A DNA stretch of 58,471 nt from an uncultured Clostridia bacterium (GCA_937981575.1 CALJNR010000063.1:1-58471), one strand, 5' to 3'; counted from the stretch's first letter, positions 17,597 through 26,100 are shown. The notes: generated by a model not told the origin, from the letters alone. A program made the numbers and translations.

Positions 17597-18046
17597 TTAA
17601 TGACGATATCTTTTCATTGTTCCAAAATAGCGTAGTTTATTAAATTCTGGACGCTTTGAATAAAATTGAATATAAATAGGAATATGATCTAATTGGGGAT
17701 ATTTTTCAAATAAAGCTTGATCTGCATATCTTGCTGCTTGCAGGGCTGTAGGCATTTCTTTGATAAAAATTGCATTACGGATTATCTCATTCCCTTTTAA
17801 ATGCGCTCCATCAACTAAAACTTCTCCATATAAAAAGAGTTTCTTATTGTAAATACGCCAATTAAGTTTTACTTCATCTCTTATGGGGGTAATTTGATCT
17901 TCAGCATATTTGAGGCCTATTGTTACAAAAAGATCCCCAGTCTCATCAGAGTGTGTTATCGTATATTTTCTATCTTTAATAGGTGAAGTTGGAAGAATTT
18001 GATCACGATATTCTGTAAACACTTTATTAAGGTTTATCTTCTTCAT
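17597..18046 (-). CDS. Staygreen-domain protein
   Basis: This 149-residue protein matches the Staygreen family (PF12638) along its length: the start NKVFTEYRDQILPTSPIKDRKYT, then THSDETGDLFVTIG, RDEVKLNWRIY, LYGEVLVDG and the conserved end HIPIYIQFYSKRPEFNKLRYFG. Plant members remove magnesium from chlorophyll a, and some bacterial homologues are reported to have dechelatase activity in vitro; what they do in non-photosynthetic Firmicutes is unknown. It has no signal peptide. AAAGGAG 7 nt upstream on the minus strand supports the ATG. It stands alone, divergent from the helicase gene. Confidence 0.85.
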   Translation of the reverse strand: MKKINLNKVFTEYRDQILPTSPIKDRKYTITHSDETGDLFVTIGLKYAEDQITPIRDEVKLNWRIYNKKLFLYGEVLVDGAHLKGNEIIRNAIFIKEMPTALQAARYADQALFEKYPQLDHIPIYIQFYSKRPEFNKLRYFGTMKRYRH

Positions 18047-18188
18047 GTAAATACTCCTTTATACTGCATAATATAAAATAGTATATGTTTGTAATATATA
18101 GCAGGGTGTAAGACCTAAATAAGAATAAGAAAATAATCTAAATGCGAATACTAGTTAATATTCAAAAATGTAAAGACAGAGGGGAAAT

Positions 18189-19949
18189 ATGAAAAAGAAT
18201 CATAAAGCGCAAAGGGATTTTAAATCACTGAAAAGCCAGCTTACGCATATGAAAGAAATTGTAAATAGCACGAGAACCTCAAACCTTTGGAGTCATGAAG
18301 CGGCCGTTCGAAAAAAGCTTAAAGCTCTTAAAGAACTGGACGCTAAGCAACTTAAGGATTTCAAACAAGTTTATTCAGATTACAGAGTATTGTTGGATGA
18401 GATTTCTTACAGGCTACTAGATGACTACAACCAAAGAAACGATACGGATTATGTTTTTGAAACGGTTACTAAAGGGCGTGAAGAAGCATATTTAAATTCT
18501 GGCATTATTGCTGTACTCATGACTAGTCATATACCTGATCTGGTTGCTGATGAATTTAACAGATATTTTCCGCAAAATCCTAAGAATGAGTACCATTTAG
18601 CCAGAAGCATGAAAAGAAAAATCTATCTGCACCTGGGGGAGACTAATACGGGCAAAACCTATAATGCAATCTTCAGGCTAAAGGCAAGTCAAAATGGCGT
18701 TTATCTGGCACCTCTTCGCATACTGGCTCTTGAAATTTTTGAAACCCTTAATCAAGACGGAGTGAAGTGCAGTCTATTGACAGGAGAAGAAGAAATTCTA
18801 GTTGGAGATGCCAAACATATAAGCTCTACAGTAGAAAAGCTTGATTTAACGAGAGATTATGATGTAGCTGTTATTGATGAAATACAGATGATAGGAGATG
18901 CCCAAAGGGGAGCTGCTTGGACAAGGGCACTGATTGGACTTAGATGCAAAGAAGTTCACGTATGCGGGGCCTATAATGCAAAAGAGTTACTGCTTAAAAT
19001 AATAGCGGACTGCGAAGATGACTATGAAATTTTAGAATATGTCCGTAGCACACCGCTGGTGCCGAGTCTTAAAGCATTTCAGACCAGAAATGCTGAAAAA
19101 GGCGATGCACTGGTTGTCTTTTCAAAAAAGAGAGTGCTGGAACTAGCAAAATATTACAAAGAACAGGGCTTAGAGGCCAGTGTGATTTATGGGGACCTGC
19201 CTCCGGAAGTAAGAAGAATGCAGTATCAGGCTTTTATCAGTGGTGAAAACAAAATTTTAATTGCTACAGATGCCATCGGAATGGGCGTCAATCTTCCAAT
19301 TCGCCGGATTATTTTTATGAATATCAAAAAATATGATGGCGATGATGTGAGGTACTTAACTTCACAGGAGATTAAACAGATAGCAGGAAGAGCAGGTCGG
19401 AAAGGGATCTACGATACGGGTTATGTAGAAGGTTATGGGGGCGGTGGAGAGTTTATTAAAGAGAATTTAGAGATGCCGGATCAACTTATTAATGAGGCTG
19501 TGGTTGGGCCAAGTGAGGCGCTTCTGAGAATTACAAAGCTTCCGCTGAAAGAAAAGTTAGCGCTTTGGAGTACAAGAGAAGAGAAACTTCCTTATTACAG
19601 AAAGATGGATGTCAGAGATTATCTTTTGATCCTTGACCAAATCAAAAAGTATAAGCTGAAAGAGGAAGATGAATGGAAGCTTATGCGGCTTCCTTTTGAT
19701 GTACATCAAGAAGAGCTCCTTTTATGCTTTTTGCAATTTATCAAAGAGCATTTTATCAGAAACAAAAATGAACTTTGTAAGCCGCATCTTATAGAAGAAC
19801 ATTTGGAAGCTTTGGAAATTTACTATCAAAAAGTTAATCTCTATTATTCATTTTCTAAAAACCTTGGACTCAGTTTTGATGAAGGATGGATTCATAGAGA
19901 AAGAAGTGTTATCAGTGAAAAGATAAATAAACTGCTGGCTCGGTTATAA
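18189..19949 (+). CDS. Suv3-like DExH RNA helicase
   Basis: This 586-residue protein has superfamily 2 helicase motifs in the Suv3 form: motif I GETNTGKT (Lys156), Ia APLRILALE, II DEIQ (instead of DEAD), III CGAYNAKE, IV VVFSKKRVLELA, V TDAIGMGVNLP and VI QIAGRAGRKG. The N-terminal 140 residues are helical and charged; the C-terminal part resembles the Suv3 helical region. In mitochondria Suv3 unwinds RNA for a 3'-5' exonuclease; a link to RNA decay here is inference. The ribosome binding site GAGGGG is only 4 nt from the ATG. It is a single-gene unit. Confidence 0.88.
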   Translation: MKKNHKAQRDFKSLKSQLTHMKEIVNSTRTSNLWSHEAAVRKKLKALKELDAKQLKDFKQVYSDYRVLLDEISYRLLDDYNQRNDTDYVFETVTKGREEAYLNSGIIAVLMTSHIPDLVADEFNRYFPQNPKNEYHLARSMKRKIYLHLGETNTGKTYNAIFRLKASQNGVYLAPLRILALEIFETLNQDGVKCSLLTGEEEILVGDAKHISSTVEKLDLTRDYDVAVIDEIQMIGDAQRGAAWTRALIGLRCKEVHVCGAYNAKELLLKIIADCEDDYEILEYVRSTPLVPSLKAFQTRNAEKGDALVVFSKKRVLELAKYYKEQGLEASVIYGDLPPEVRRMQYQAFISGENKILIATDAIGMGVNLPIRRIIFMNIKKYDGDDVRYLTSQEIKQIAGRAGRKGIYDTGYVEGYGGGGEFIKENLEMPDQLINEAVVGPSEALLRITKLPLKEKLALWSTREEKLPYYRKMDVRDYLLILDQIKKYKLKEEDEWKLMRLPFDVHQEELLLCFLQFIKEHFIRNKNELCKPHLIEEHLEALEIYYQKVNLYYSFSKNLGLSFDEGWIHRERSVISEKINKLLARL

Positions 19950-20038
19950 ATATTACGTTATTATAGCTGGCTCATCTCAAGCTGCAGGTTGATAAGCTGG
20001 CTGTAATAACATAACAGTTAAAATTTGAGTAAAAGGAG

Positions 20039-20067
20039 TTGACAGTGAGCCCGTTATAAGTTATACT
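20039..20067 (+). promoter_or_regulatory. Consensus promoter of the cold-shock gene
   Basis: TTGACA (20039-20044), 17 nt spacer, TATACT (20062-20067). It gives a 5' leader of about 125 nt, a length typical for cold-shock genes. Confidence 0.88.
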
Positions 20068-20096
20068 AATAAAGTATTTCGTATGTAACCATAACT

Positions 20097-20156
20097 TTCA
20101 CATGTTATTAGAGATTATATACTTTAATATAATCTGTAGTAGCGTGTGAATTTTTT
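20097..20156 (+). promoter_or_regulatory. Nested hairpin plus U6 in the cold-shock leader
   Basis: An outer stem TTCACATG (20097-20104) / CGTGTGAA (20143-20150) encloses an inner perfect stem GATTATAT (20113-20120) / ATATAATC (20127-20134). Six T follow directly. This looks like an attenuator or a temperature-sensitive leader fold ahead of the coding region. Confidence 0.6.
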
Positions 20157-20199
20157 GTTTCAATGAAAGTACACATTTTTTAATAATAGGAGGTGCCTT

Positions 20200-20400
20200 A
20201 TGAATAAAGGTACAGTAAAATGGTTTAACGCAGAAAAAGGTTTTGGATTTATTGAAAGAGCAGACGGAGATGATGTATTTGTACATTTCTCAGCTATCCA
20301 AGGAGATGGATTTAAAGCTCTTGAAGAAGGCCAAGCAGTAAGTTTTGATATTACACAAGGAAACCGCGGAGCTCAAGCAGCAAACGTTGTAAAATTATAA
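20200..20400 (+). CDS. Cold-shock protein, CspA family
   Basis: This 66-residue single-domain protein has the RNP1 motif KGFGFIE and the RNP2 motif VFVHFSAI that bind single-stranded RNA and DNA. It acts as an RNA chaperone, typically induced on cold or in stationary phase. AGGAGG 6-7 nt before the ATG gives strong initiation. The long structured leader and a perfect terminator make it a monocistronic unit. Confidence 0.96.
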   Translation: MNKGTVKWFNAEKGFGFIERADGDDVFVHFSAIQGDGFKALEEGQAVSFDITQGNRGAQAANVVKL

Positions 20401-20411
20401 TATCTGAATTG

Positions 20412-20446
20412 AAATAGCTATTGCATATGCAATAGCTATTTTTTTT
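20412..20446. terminator. Perfect palindromic terminator, shared by convergent genes
   Basis: AAATAGCTATTGCAT (20412-20426) is followed at once by its exact complement (20427-20441) and a T-run. The stop codon of the convergent MocR gene lies inside the right arm. Confidence 0.9.
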
Positions 20447-21848
20447 GCTGTTTTTTAGCTGTTTCATAAAGAATATGAATGCCTTCTATTATGGCTTCAT
20501 CAGTGAGATTACCATACCCAATCATTATTTCATGCATATGGCGGCCTTTGACCATGGCATGTGCTTCGGGAGTTGGAAGCCTAAGTCCGTTTTTTTCAAG
20601 TCTGGATAATAGATCTGTATCAAAAGTAATATCAGTAAAAGAAGCTACAAGATGAATACCCGCACTATGGCCTAAAATAGATACCTCTGTGCCAAATTTC
20701 TGCCGAAGAGCGTGAATTAGAAGCTTGCTTTTGGCATGATAGTATTTTTTAGCTTTACGTATATGGGCGTCAAGATGACCTTCTTTTATAAATTTGGATA
20801 AAGTAAGCTGTTCTAGAACAGGAGAATGAATATCTTCAGTATATTTCACTGAGGAAATCTTTGAGGTAAGATGCCTCGGGAGAATCAGATAACCCATTCT
20901 AAGCGCAGGACAAAGTATCTTACTGAAAGTTCCTACATAAATAACATGATCAGGATCAAGGCTTTGCATAGATTGTATAGGTGCCCCTTCAAATCTGAAT
21001 TCGCTGTCATAATCGTCTTCAACAATATAAGCGCCTTTATTTCGGGCATAACGAATAAGCTCGATGCGGCGGCTTATAGGCAGTACACTGCCAAGCGGAA
21101 ACTGATGAGAAGGTGTTGTAAAAACGAGAGAAGGAGTCAGATTCGAAGGCAGGAGAGCTGTACTAAGTCCCATAGCATCCACCAAAACAGGGTGAATAGA
21201 CATACCTGCCTGCTCTAAAATATCTGTAATCCCATGACTAAGCGGGTCTTCAACGATAACATCAGGATTTATTTTTGTAAAGTACTGGGTGATAAGGTTG
21301 AATGCCTGTGCTGCGCCAGTTGTAATAATCATTTCATGGGGGCTGCACGTAACGCCTCGTGTGCGTCTTAAATAGCTGCAAAGCTCATACCTTAGGGCAT
21401 AGCACCCTCTAGGTTCGTGATAATCCAAAGAAAAAGCAGGGAGACTTTCGCAGATTTCTTTATAGAGACGTCCCCATTTTTCTTTTGGGAAAAGCGAAAG
21501 ACTCGGAACACCGGTTCGAAAATCAATAATAGATTTATTGGGTTCATGGAGAAGCCCAAGTAAGGGCTCTTTAGGAGTTTCTGTTCCAAGAGCATAGTTT
21601 TCAAGAAGCAGCCCTTCGGTTACATAGGTTCCCGATCCTTTAGATGCTTCAAGATAGCCTTCAGCAAACAAACTTTCATAGGCCTCTAAAATAACATTGC
21701 GCGATATATGAAGTTCTTTAGCCAGCTGCCTTGTTGAAGGAAGCTTTGTATGAGCCTTTAGAATACCCGTAAGAATATTAGCTTTGATGCCTTCATAAAC
21801 CTGCTGGGTTAAAGTTTTATCACTGCTGCGGTTAATTTGTAGATACAT
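20436..21848 (-). CDS. MocR-type PLP-dependent transcriptional regulator
   Basis: This 470-residue regulator has an N-terminal GntR winged helix (residues 10-75: LTQQVYEGIKANILTGILKAHTKLPSTRQLA) joined to a class I aminotransferase-like domain. The PLP lysine lies in GTFSKILCPALRMGY, and the AYIVEDDYDSEF and TTGAAQAFN motifs are intact. MocR/PdxR/GabR proteins bind direct repeats near divergent promoters and respond to PLP or amino compounds. It diverges from a DMT exporter, which it probably controls. Confidence 0.93.
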   Translation of the reverse strand: MYLQINRSSDKTLTQQVYEGIKANILTGILKAHTKLPSTRQLAKELHISRNVILEAYESLFAEGYLEASKGSGTYVTEGLLLENYALGTETPKEPLLGLLHEPNKSIIDFRTGVPSLSLFPKEKWGRLYKEICESLPAFSLDYHEPRGCYALRYELCSYLRRTRGVTCSPHEMIITTGAAQAFNLITQYFTKINPDVIVEDPLSHGITDILEQAGMSIHPVLVDAMGLSTALLPSNLTPSLVFTTPSHQFPLGSVLPISRRIELIRYARNKGAYIVEDDYDSEFRFEGAPIQSMQSLDPDHVIYVGTFSKILCPALRMGYLILPRHLTSKISSVKYTEDIHSPVLEQLTLSKFIKEGHLDAHIRKAKKYYHAKSKLLIHALRQKFGTEVSILGHSAGIHLVASFTDITFDTDLLSRLEKNGLRLPTPEAHAMVKGRHMHEIMIGYGNLTDEAIIEGIHILYETAKKQQKK

Positions 21849-21871
21849 GATAACCTCCCTATAAGAAAAAA

Positions 21872-21914
21872 AGTGGCACTATAAAAAAAACAAATAGTGG
21901 AACTACATGGTACT
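21872..21914. promoter_or_regulatory. Direct repeats between MocR regulator and exporter
   Basis: AGTGGCACTA (21872-21881) and AGTGGAACTA (21896-21905) are direct repeats 24 bp apart, followed by ATGGTACT (21907-21914); all share TGG-N-ACT. Direct repeats in the divergent region are the usual operator form of MocR regulators. Confidence 0.6.
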
Positions 21915-21968
21915 GCTTTTTGATGATATCATTATAGCATAATGAGGAGGAAGAGAGGAAATTTGGGT

Positions 21969-22898
21969 ATGAAAAAAAATATTACAGCTTATTTACAGCT
22001 GACTATGGGTATGTTTTTAGCAGGAAGTACTGTTATAGCCGGGAAATACGTTATGGATATTCCGATATTTTTGTCTCAGGCAGTAAGTATAATTTTTTCA
22101 ATGTTAATACTATTTCCAACGGCGCATTTTAAAGAAGGTCCACTTACAAAGGTTAAATTACTTGCATCTGACAGACGTCTGCTATTTTTGCAGGCTGTTA
22201 CAGGACTTTTTTTATTTAGGATTTTTATTTTACTTGGGCTAAGGTATACCACTGCTGTAGCGAGTGGTATTGTGATGAGTACTACGCCAATTGTTTTAGC
22301 CCTATTCGGAGCAGTATTTTTAAAAGAAAAGATTCATAAACAAAGTATCATTGGCATTGTGATTGGAACAGCTGGTATTTTATTTATTAATACTTATGGG
22401 AGAGGGGAACTGGGCCTAGGAGGTGCTTGGCCGCTTATAGGCAATGGATTTATTTTTTTAGCTGTCATCGGAGAAGTACTTTTTACTATTTTAAGAAAAA
22501 AGCAGTCTTTTAGTGACAGGCCAATCACAGCTTCAGCTTTTATTATGCTTTTTGCTTTTTTATTATTTTGTATTCCTGCCTTCTATCAGGCTTTTTATTT
22601 TGATTGGAAAGCGCTGGATGGCGTCAAGCTTGCAGCTTTATTGTACTATGGCATCTTTGGATCAGCAGCAGCCTACATATGCTGGCTCAGTGGTATTGAA
22701 AAAGTTAAAGTAAGTACAGCTGCTGGTTTTTCGGGCATTATGCCTGTAAGTTCAGTGATGCTTGCGCTCTTTGTTTTAAAAGAAAAAATAGTATGGCAAT
22801 ATGTTTTAGGCCTCATACTTATTATAGTCAGCATCTACGTCATCATTAAAAAAGATACAAAGTTAGGGAATATGGCTGCAAACGCAGAGGGATTTTAA
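21969..22898 (+). CDS. DMT-superfamily (EamA) transporter
   Basis: This 309-residue membrane protein has about ten hydrophobic segments forming two EamA repeats. Landmarks are TTAVASGIVMSTTPIVLALFGAVF closing the first half and AAGFSGIMPVSSVMLALFVLKE in the second. Members export amino acids or metabolites. An earlier ATG at 21942 lies in the ribosome-binding area; AGAGAGG at 21952-21958 favours 21969. The divergent MocR regulator suggests an amino-acid or vitamin B6-related substrate (inference). Confidence 0.88.
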   Translation: MKKNITAYLQLTMGMFLAGSTVIAGKYVMDIPIFLSQAVSIIFSMLILFPTAHFKEGPLTKVKLLASDRRLLFLQAVTGLFLFRIFILLGLRYTTAVASGIVMSTTPIVLALFGAVFLKEKIHKQSIIGIVIGTAGILFINTYGRGELGLGGAWPLIGNGFIFLAVIGEVLFTILRKKQSFSDRPITASAFIMLFAFLLFCIPAFYQAFYFDWKALDGVKLAALLYYGIFGSAAAYICWLSGIEKVKVSTAAGFSGIMPVSSVMLALFVLKEKIVWQYVLGLILIIVSIYVIIKKDTKLGNMAANAEGF

Positions 22899-22936
22899 AT
22901 GCAGAGGCGTTAAAAACATCAGAAATGACAGAGGTT

Positions 22937-22993
22937 AAAAAGTCTGGGTCTATCGGTAAGTACAGCGGCTTACGATAGACCCAGACTTTTTTA
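22937..22993 (+). terminator. Strong terminator after the DMT transporter
   Basis: A stem of more than 17 bp (AGTCTGGGTCTATCG pairs with CGATAGACCCAGACT) is flanked by A-run and T-run. Confidence 0.92.
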
Positions 22994-23051
22994 TTTGAAA
23001 GTAGGGTTAGACTTTTAACTCAAAATACTTGATCATAGGACTTAAAAAGAT

Positions 23052-23080
23052 TTGACAATTGGAATGTGATAGACTAATAT
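23052..23080 (+). promoter_or_regulatory. Promoter of the MarR-MATE operon
   Basis: TTGACA (23052-23057), 17 nt spacer, TAATAT (23075-23080). Confidence 0.85.
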
Positions 23081-23084
23081 AATT

Positions 23085-23114
23085 GTTAGAAATCTAACTG
23101 TTAGTTAGCTAACT
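23085..23114 (+). promoter_or_regulatory. Double palindromic operator, probable MarR site
   Basis: Two perfect palindromes lie directly after the -10 box: GTTAGA-AA-TCTAAC (23085-23098) and AGTTAGCTAACT (23103-23114). Both are built from the half-site GTTAG. Their position would block transcription, fitting autorepression by the MarR protein encoded next. Confidence 0.78.
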
Positions 23115-23171
23115 TTCATAAATCTAAATAATAGGCAATATACTTAATGTGTTTACAAAAGGAGGAAGTGG

Positions 23172-23618
23172 ATGGAAATCAAGCGTGTAATAGGTGATCT
23201 TGGGATGATGCACAGGTTTTTCAAATCTCTCTTTAATCAGGAGACTATGATGCATCAGCAGCTTCCTATTAACTTAACACAGCAAAAGGTACTTATGTTT
23301 ATTAAGCACCATGAAATGAGCAATATGAGTCAAATCAGCAAAATGACCGGCATAGAGAAAGGATCATTTACCACAACTGCAGATCATTTGATAAAGTATG
23401 GCCTTGTAGAACGTGTCCGCTCAGAAAAGGATAGGCGTATTATTTCATTAACACTGACCAAAGAGGGGAATAAAGTCGCCGAAGAGATTATTGAAGCAGT
23501 AGATACTTATGCCAAAAAGCAGTTTGATGTTCTTAGTTTAGAAGAAAAAGAAGCGTTTATCAAAGCACTGGGGATTATTTCAAAGTGTATTCATAAAATG
23601 GAACGAAGAGGAGAGTAA
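23172..23618 (+). CDS. MarR-family transcriptional regulator
   Basis: This 148-residue winged-helix repressor has helix-turn-helix MSQISKMTGIEKGSFTTTADHLIKYGLV and the wing RVRSEKDRRIISLTLTKEG. The dimer-forming helices at both ends are present. AAAGGAGG lies 7 nt before the ATG. It is the first gene of a two-gene operon with a MATE pump (4 nt gap), the usual arrangement for drug-responsive repressors, and its likely operator is just upstream. Confidence 0.93.
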   Translation: MEIKRVIGDLGMMHRFFKSLFNQETMMHQQLPINLTQQKVLMFIKHHEMSNMSQISKMTGIEKGSFTTTADHLIKYGLVERVRSEKDRRIISLTLTKEGNKVAEEIIEAVDTYAKKQFDVLSLEEKEAFIKALGIISKCIHKMERRGE

Positions 23619-23622
23619 AGTC

Positions 23623-25014
23623 ATGGAAAAAAATAGATTACATATACTAGAAAATGAACCAGTATATAAGGCGATTACAAAACTTGCACTGCCAATGGTT
23701 CTGGGAATGATTGTTCAAATCTTATATAACATTACAGATACTTTTTTTATTGGGAAGCTCAATGACCCCAATCAGCTGGCAGCAGTATCCCTTACTATGC
23801 CTCTTTTTATGCTGCTTATGGCTGTAAGTGGAATATTAGGGAATGGGGGAGCATCCTATTTATCTCGGGTTCTTGGGCAAAAAGATATAAAACTTGCAGA
23901 AAAGACAGCAGCAATAGCATTTTATTCCTGCGTTTTTTTGGCAATACTTCTCTTGGGACCTTGCCTAATCTTTTTGAAACCGCTTATAAGGATGCTTGGC
24001 ACTAGCGCAAATACTTTTCAGTATGCGTATCAATATTCCTTTATTATTATTGTGTGCGGTGTGATTGTGATGAGCAACTTTGCGCTCGGACAGCTGCTGC
24101 GGGCAGAAGGGGCTGCTAAAGAAGCAATGTTTGGCATGCTGATTGGAACGATTGTGAATATTGTTTTGGATCCCGTTTTTATTTTTGCATTTAAGATGGG
24201 GGTAACGGGAGCGGCTGTTGCCACTGTTTTAGGCAATTTTGCAGGACTTATTTACTATATGACTTATTACTACAGCAAAAAAAGCATGTTTTCTCTTGCC
24301 TTTAAAAATTACACTTTCGATAAGAAGATTTATTGGCAGATTATTATGATTGGAATCCCAGCTTCACTTAATCAGATTTTAATGAGCGTGGCAAGTGTAA
24401 TCAGCAATAATATTGCAGCTGGGTATGGAGATATTACTGTAGCAGCTGTTGGCGTAGCCATGAGAATTACGACAATTGCTATTTTTATTATGATAGGGGT
24501 TGCAATAGGATGTCAGCCGCTTATTGGTTACAATTATGGCGCGCAGCGTATAGCAAGACTTGAAGAAGTTATTAAAAAAGCAATGACAATTAATACTGCC
24601 ATTGGTCTATTCTTTGCGATACTTTTCCTTAGCTTTTCTAAATACTTGATCGTTATATTCAGTACAAATGAAGAAGTGATTGACACGGGGATGATCATTT
24701 TAAATGCAATGACTTTTTCGCTCCCGTTTGTAGGAATTCAGATGGTTATAGGTAATGCAGTTCAAGCTATGGGGAAAGCCCTGCCTTCGCTCTTTTTATC
24801 AATTGCCAGACAGGGGATCGTTTATATTCCGGCAATTATTATACTTAATCATCTATTTGGATTTTATGGATTCATTTATGCACAGGTTATAACAGATACG
24901 ATTATTGTTGTGATAGCCTTTATTGTGTTTTTAAAAATTATGGCAAGGCTCAAAGCCGATCATAAAGAAAATAGGCCTATAACAGCCGCACTGGAGCTCG
25001 GAACCGAAAATTAG
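23623..25014 (+). CDS. MATE-family multidrug efflux transporter
   Basis: This 463-residue membrane protein has twelve predicted membrane segments. It begins with the MATE signature LALPMVLGMIVQILYNITDTFFIG and has the second-half counterpart MIGIPASLNQILMSVASVISNNIA. Such pumps exchange Na+ or H+ for cationic drugs and toxic metabolites. It is co-transcribed with the MarR regulator, so its expression is probably induced by its substrates. Confidence 0.93.
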   Translation: MEKNRLHILENEPVYKAITKLALPMVLGMIVQILYNITDTFFIGKLNDPNQLAAVSLTMPLFMLLMAVSGILGNGGASYLSRVLGQKDIKLAEKTAAIAFYSCVFLAILLLGPCLIFLKPLIRMLGTSANTFQYAYQYSFIIIVCGVIVMSNFALGQLLRAEGAAKEAMFGMLIGTIVNIVLDPVFIFAFKMGVTGAAVATVLGNFAGLIYYMTYYYSKKSMFSLAFKNYTFDKKIYWQIIMIGIPASLNQILMSVASVISNNIAAGYGDITVAAVGVAMRITTIAIFIMIGVAIGCQPLIGYNYGAQRIARLEEVIKKAMTINTAIGLFFAILFLSFSKYLIVIFSTNEEVIDTGMIILNAMTFSLPFVGIQMVIGNAVQAMGKALPSLFLSIARQGIVYIPAIIILNHLFGFYGFIYAQVITDTIIVVIAFIVFLKIMARLKADHKENRPITAALELGTEN

Positions 25015-25042
25015 ACCAATTCCACTTTTTCCAAAATTTTAC

Positions 25043-25071
25043 TTGTAAATTTTTCGTAAAGCATCTATAAT
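25043..25071 (+). promoter_or_regulatory. Promoter of the znuACB operon
   Basis: TTGTAA (25043-25048), 17 nt spacer, TATAAT (25066-25071). A short dyad TGCA...TGCA (25077-25091) lies at the predicted start of transcription and could be an operator, but it does not match a Zur box I know. Confidence 0.75.
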
Positions 25072-25110
25072 GAAAGTGCATATCATTTGCAACAAATAGG
25101 AGGGATGGAT

Positions 25111-26100
25111 TTGAGTATAAAGCGTATTAAAAGAAGTCTATGTGGTGTGCTTTGCATAGCCCTTTTAGGCATGTTAACTGCTTGCAGCAGCTTAGGGCAA
25201 AAGGCAGCTTCAGTGGGCGATGAGGCAATGAGCAAAGCTGAACTTACGATTGTAACTTCCTTTTACCCCATGTATATTGCAGCTTTAAATGTTACAAAAG
25301 ATATTGAAGGGGTAAAAGTTGTCAATATGACACCGCCCATTACTGGCTGCTTACATGATTATGCCATTACACCTAAAGATATGAAACTACTTGAAGAGGC
25401 TAAGGTTTTCATTATAAATGGAGCTGGCATGGAATCATTTATGGATGAAGTAACCAGTCAAATGAAGCATCTTAATATTATTGAAGCAGCAGAAGGCATT
25501 AGTCTTTTGGAAGCTGGACATGAACATGAAGAAGAGGAAGAAGAGGAAGAAGAGGAAGAAGAGGAAGAAGAGGAAGAAGAGCACGAAGAAACGTTCAATC
25601 CTCATGTATGGGTAAGTATTTCTAATGCCATTACACAAGTAAGAAATATCCAAAAGGGCCTGGAAGCGTTTGACCCTTCTCATAAGGAAGCTTACCAAAA
25701 AAATGCAGATGAGTATATTGAAAAACTGGAAGGCTTAAAGGTTCGGATGCATGAAGAACTAAAGGATATTGCAAATCGGGATATTATTACATTCCATGAA
25801 GCCTTTCCTTATTTTGCACAAGAATTTAACCTGAATATTGCAGGTGTTATTGAGCGAGAACCAGGATCTGAACCTAGTGCAAAAGAACTTAGCGAGTCCA
25901 TAGAACTTATTAAAGATTTAGGCATAAAGGCCTTGTTTGCAGAGCCGCAGTATCCAGGAAAAGCAGCTAAGACTGTAGCTGATGAAACGGGGAGCACAGT
26001 TTATATCCTTGATCCAGCAGCAACAGGACCAATGGAAGAAGATGCTTATATTCAAATTATGAGCAAAAATCTAGAAGTATTGAAAGAGGCGCTTAAATAA
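25111..26100 (+). CDS. znuA: Zinc/manganese ABC transporter substrate-binding lipoprotein
   Basis: This 329-residue cluster A-I metal-binding protein starts at TTG 25111, 5-6 nt after AGGAGGG; the ATG at 25105 touches the ribosome binding site. It has a lipobox LTAC, the metal-ligand motifs CLHDYAIT and NPHVWVS, a later FHEAFPYF and the conserved AEPQYP. ZnuA proteins carry a His/acid-rich loop before NPHVW; here it is HEHE followed by a run of Glu, 18 of them encoded by six perfect 9-bp repeats. It delivers Zn2+ (or Mn2+) to ZnuB. Zinc is favoured by the neighbouring genes. Confidence 0.93.
   Translation: MSIKRIKRSLCGVLCIALLGMLTACSSLGQKAASVGDEAMSKAELTIVTSFYPMYIAALNVTKDIEGVKVVNMTPPITGCLHDYAITPKDMKLLEEAKVFIINGAGMESFMDEVTSQMKHLNIIEAAEGISLLEAGHEHEEEEEEEEEEEEEEEEEEHEETFNPHVWVSISNAITQVRNIQKGLEAFDPSHKEAYQKNADEYIEKLEGLKVRMHEELKDIANRDIITFHEAFPYFAQEFNLNIAGVIEREPGSEPSAKELSESIELIKDLGIKALFAEPQYPGKAAKTVADETGSTVYILDPAATGPMEEDAYIQIMSKNLEVLKEALK
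25528..25581 (+). repeat. Six perfect copies of a 9-bp repeat encoding poly-Glu
   Basis: GAAGAAGAG is repeated six times without a change and encodes 18 Glu inside the metal-binding loop of ZnuA. Gain or loss of units keeps the frame, so loop length may vary between strains. Confidence 0.95.

Noticed and set aside
19950..20030. Inverted repeat GTTATTA ... TAATAAC after the helicase gene
   Set aside because: The arms are short and imperfect, the loop is long and no T-run follows.
25435..25698. 87-codon minus-strand ORF rich in Phe and Leu
   Set aside because: It is the mirror of the Glu-coding 9-bp repeat in znuA.
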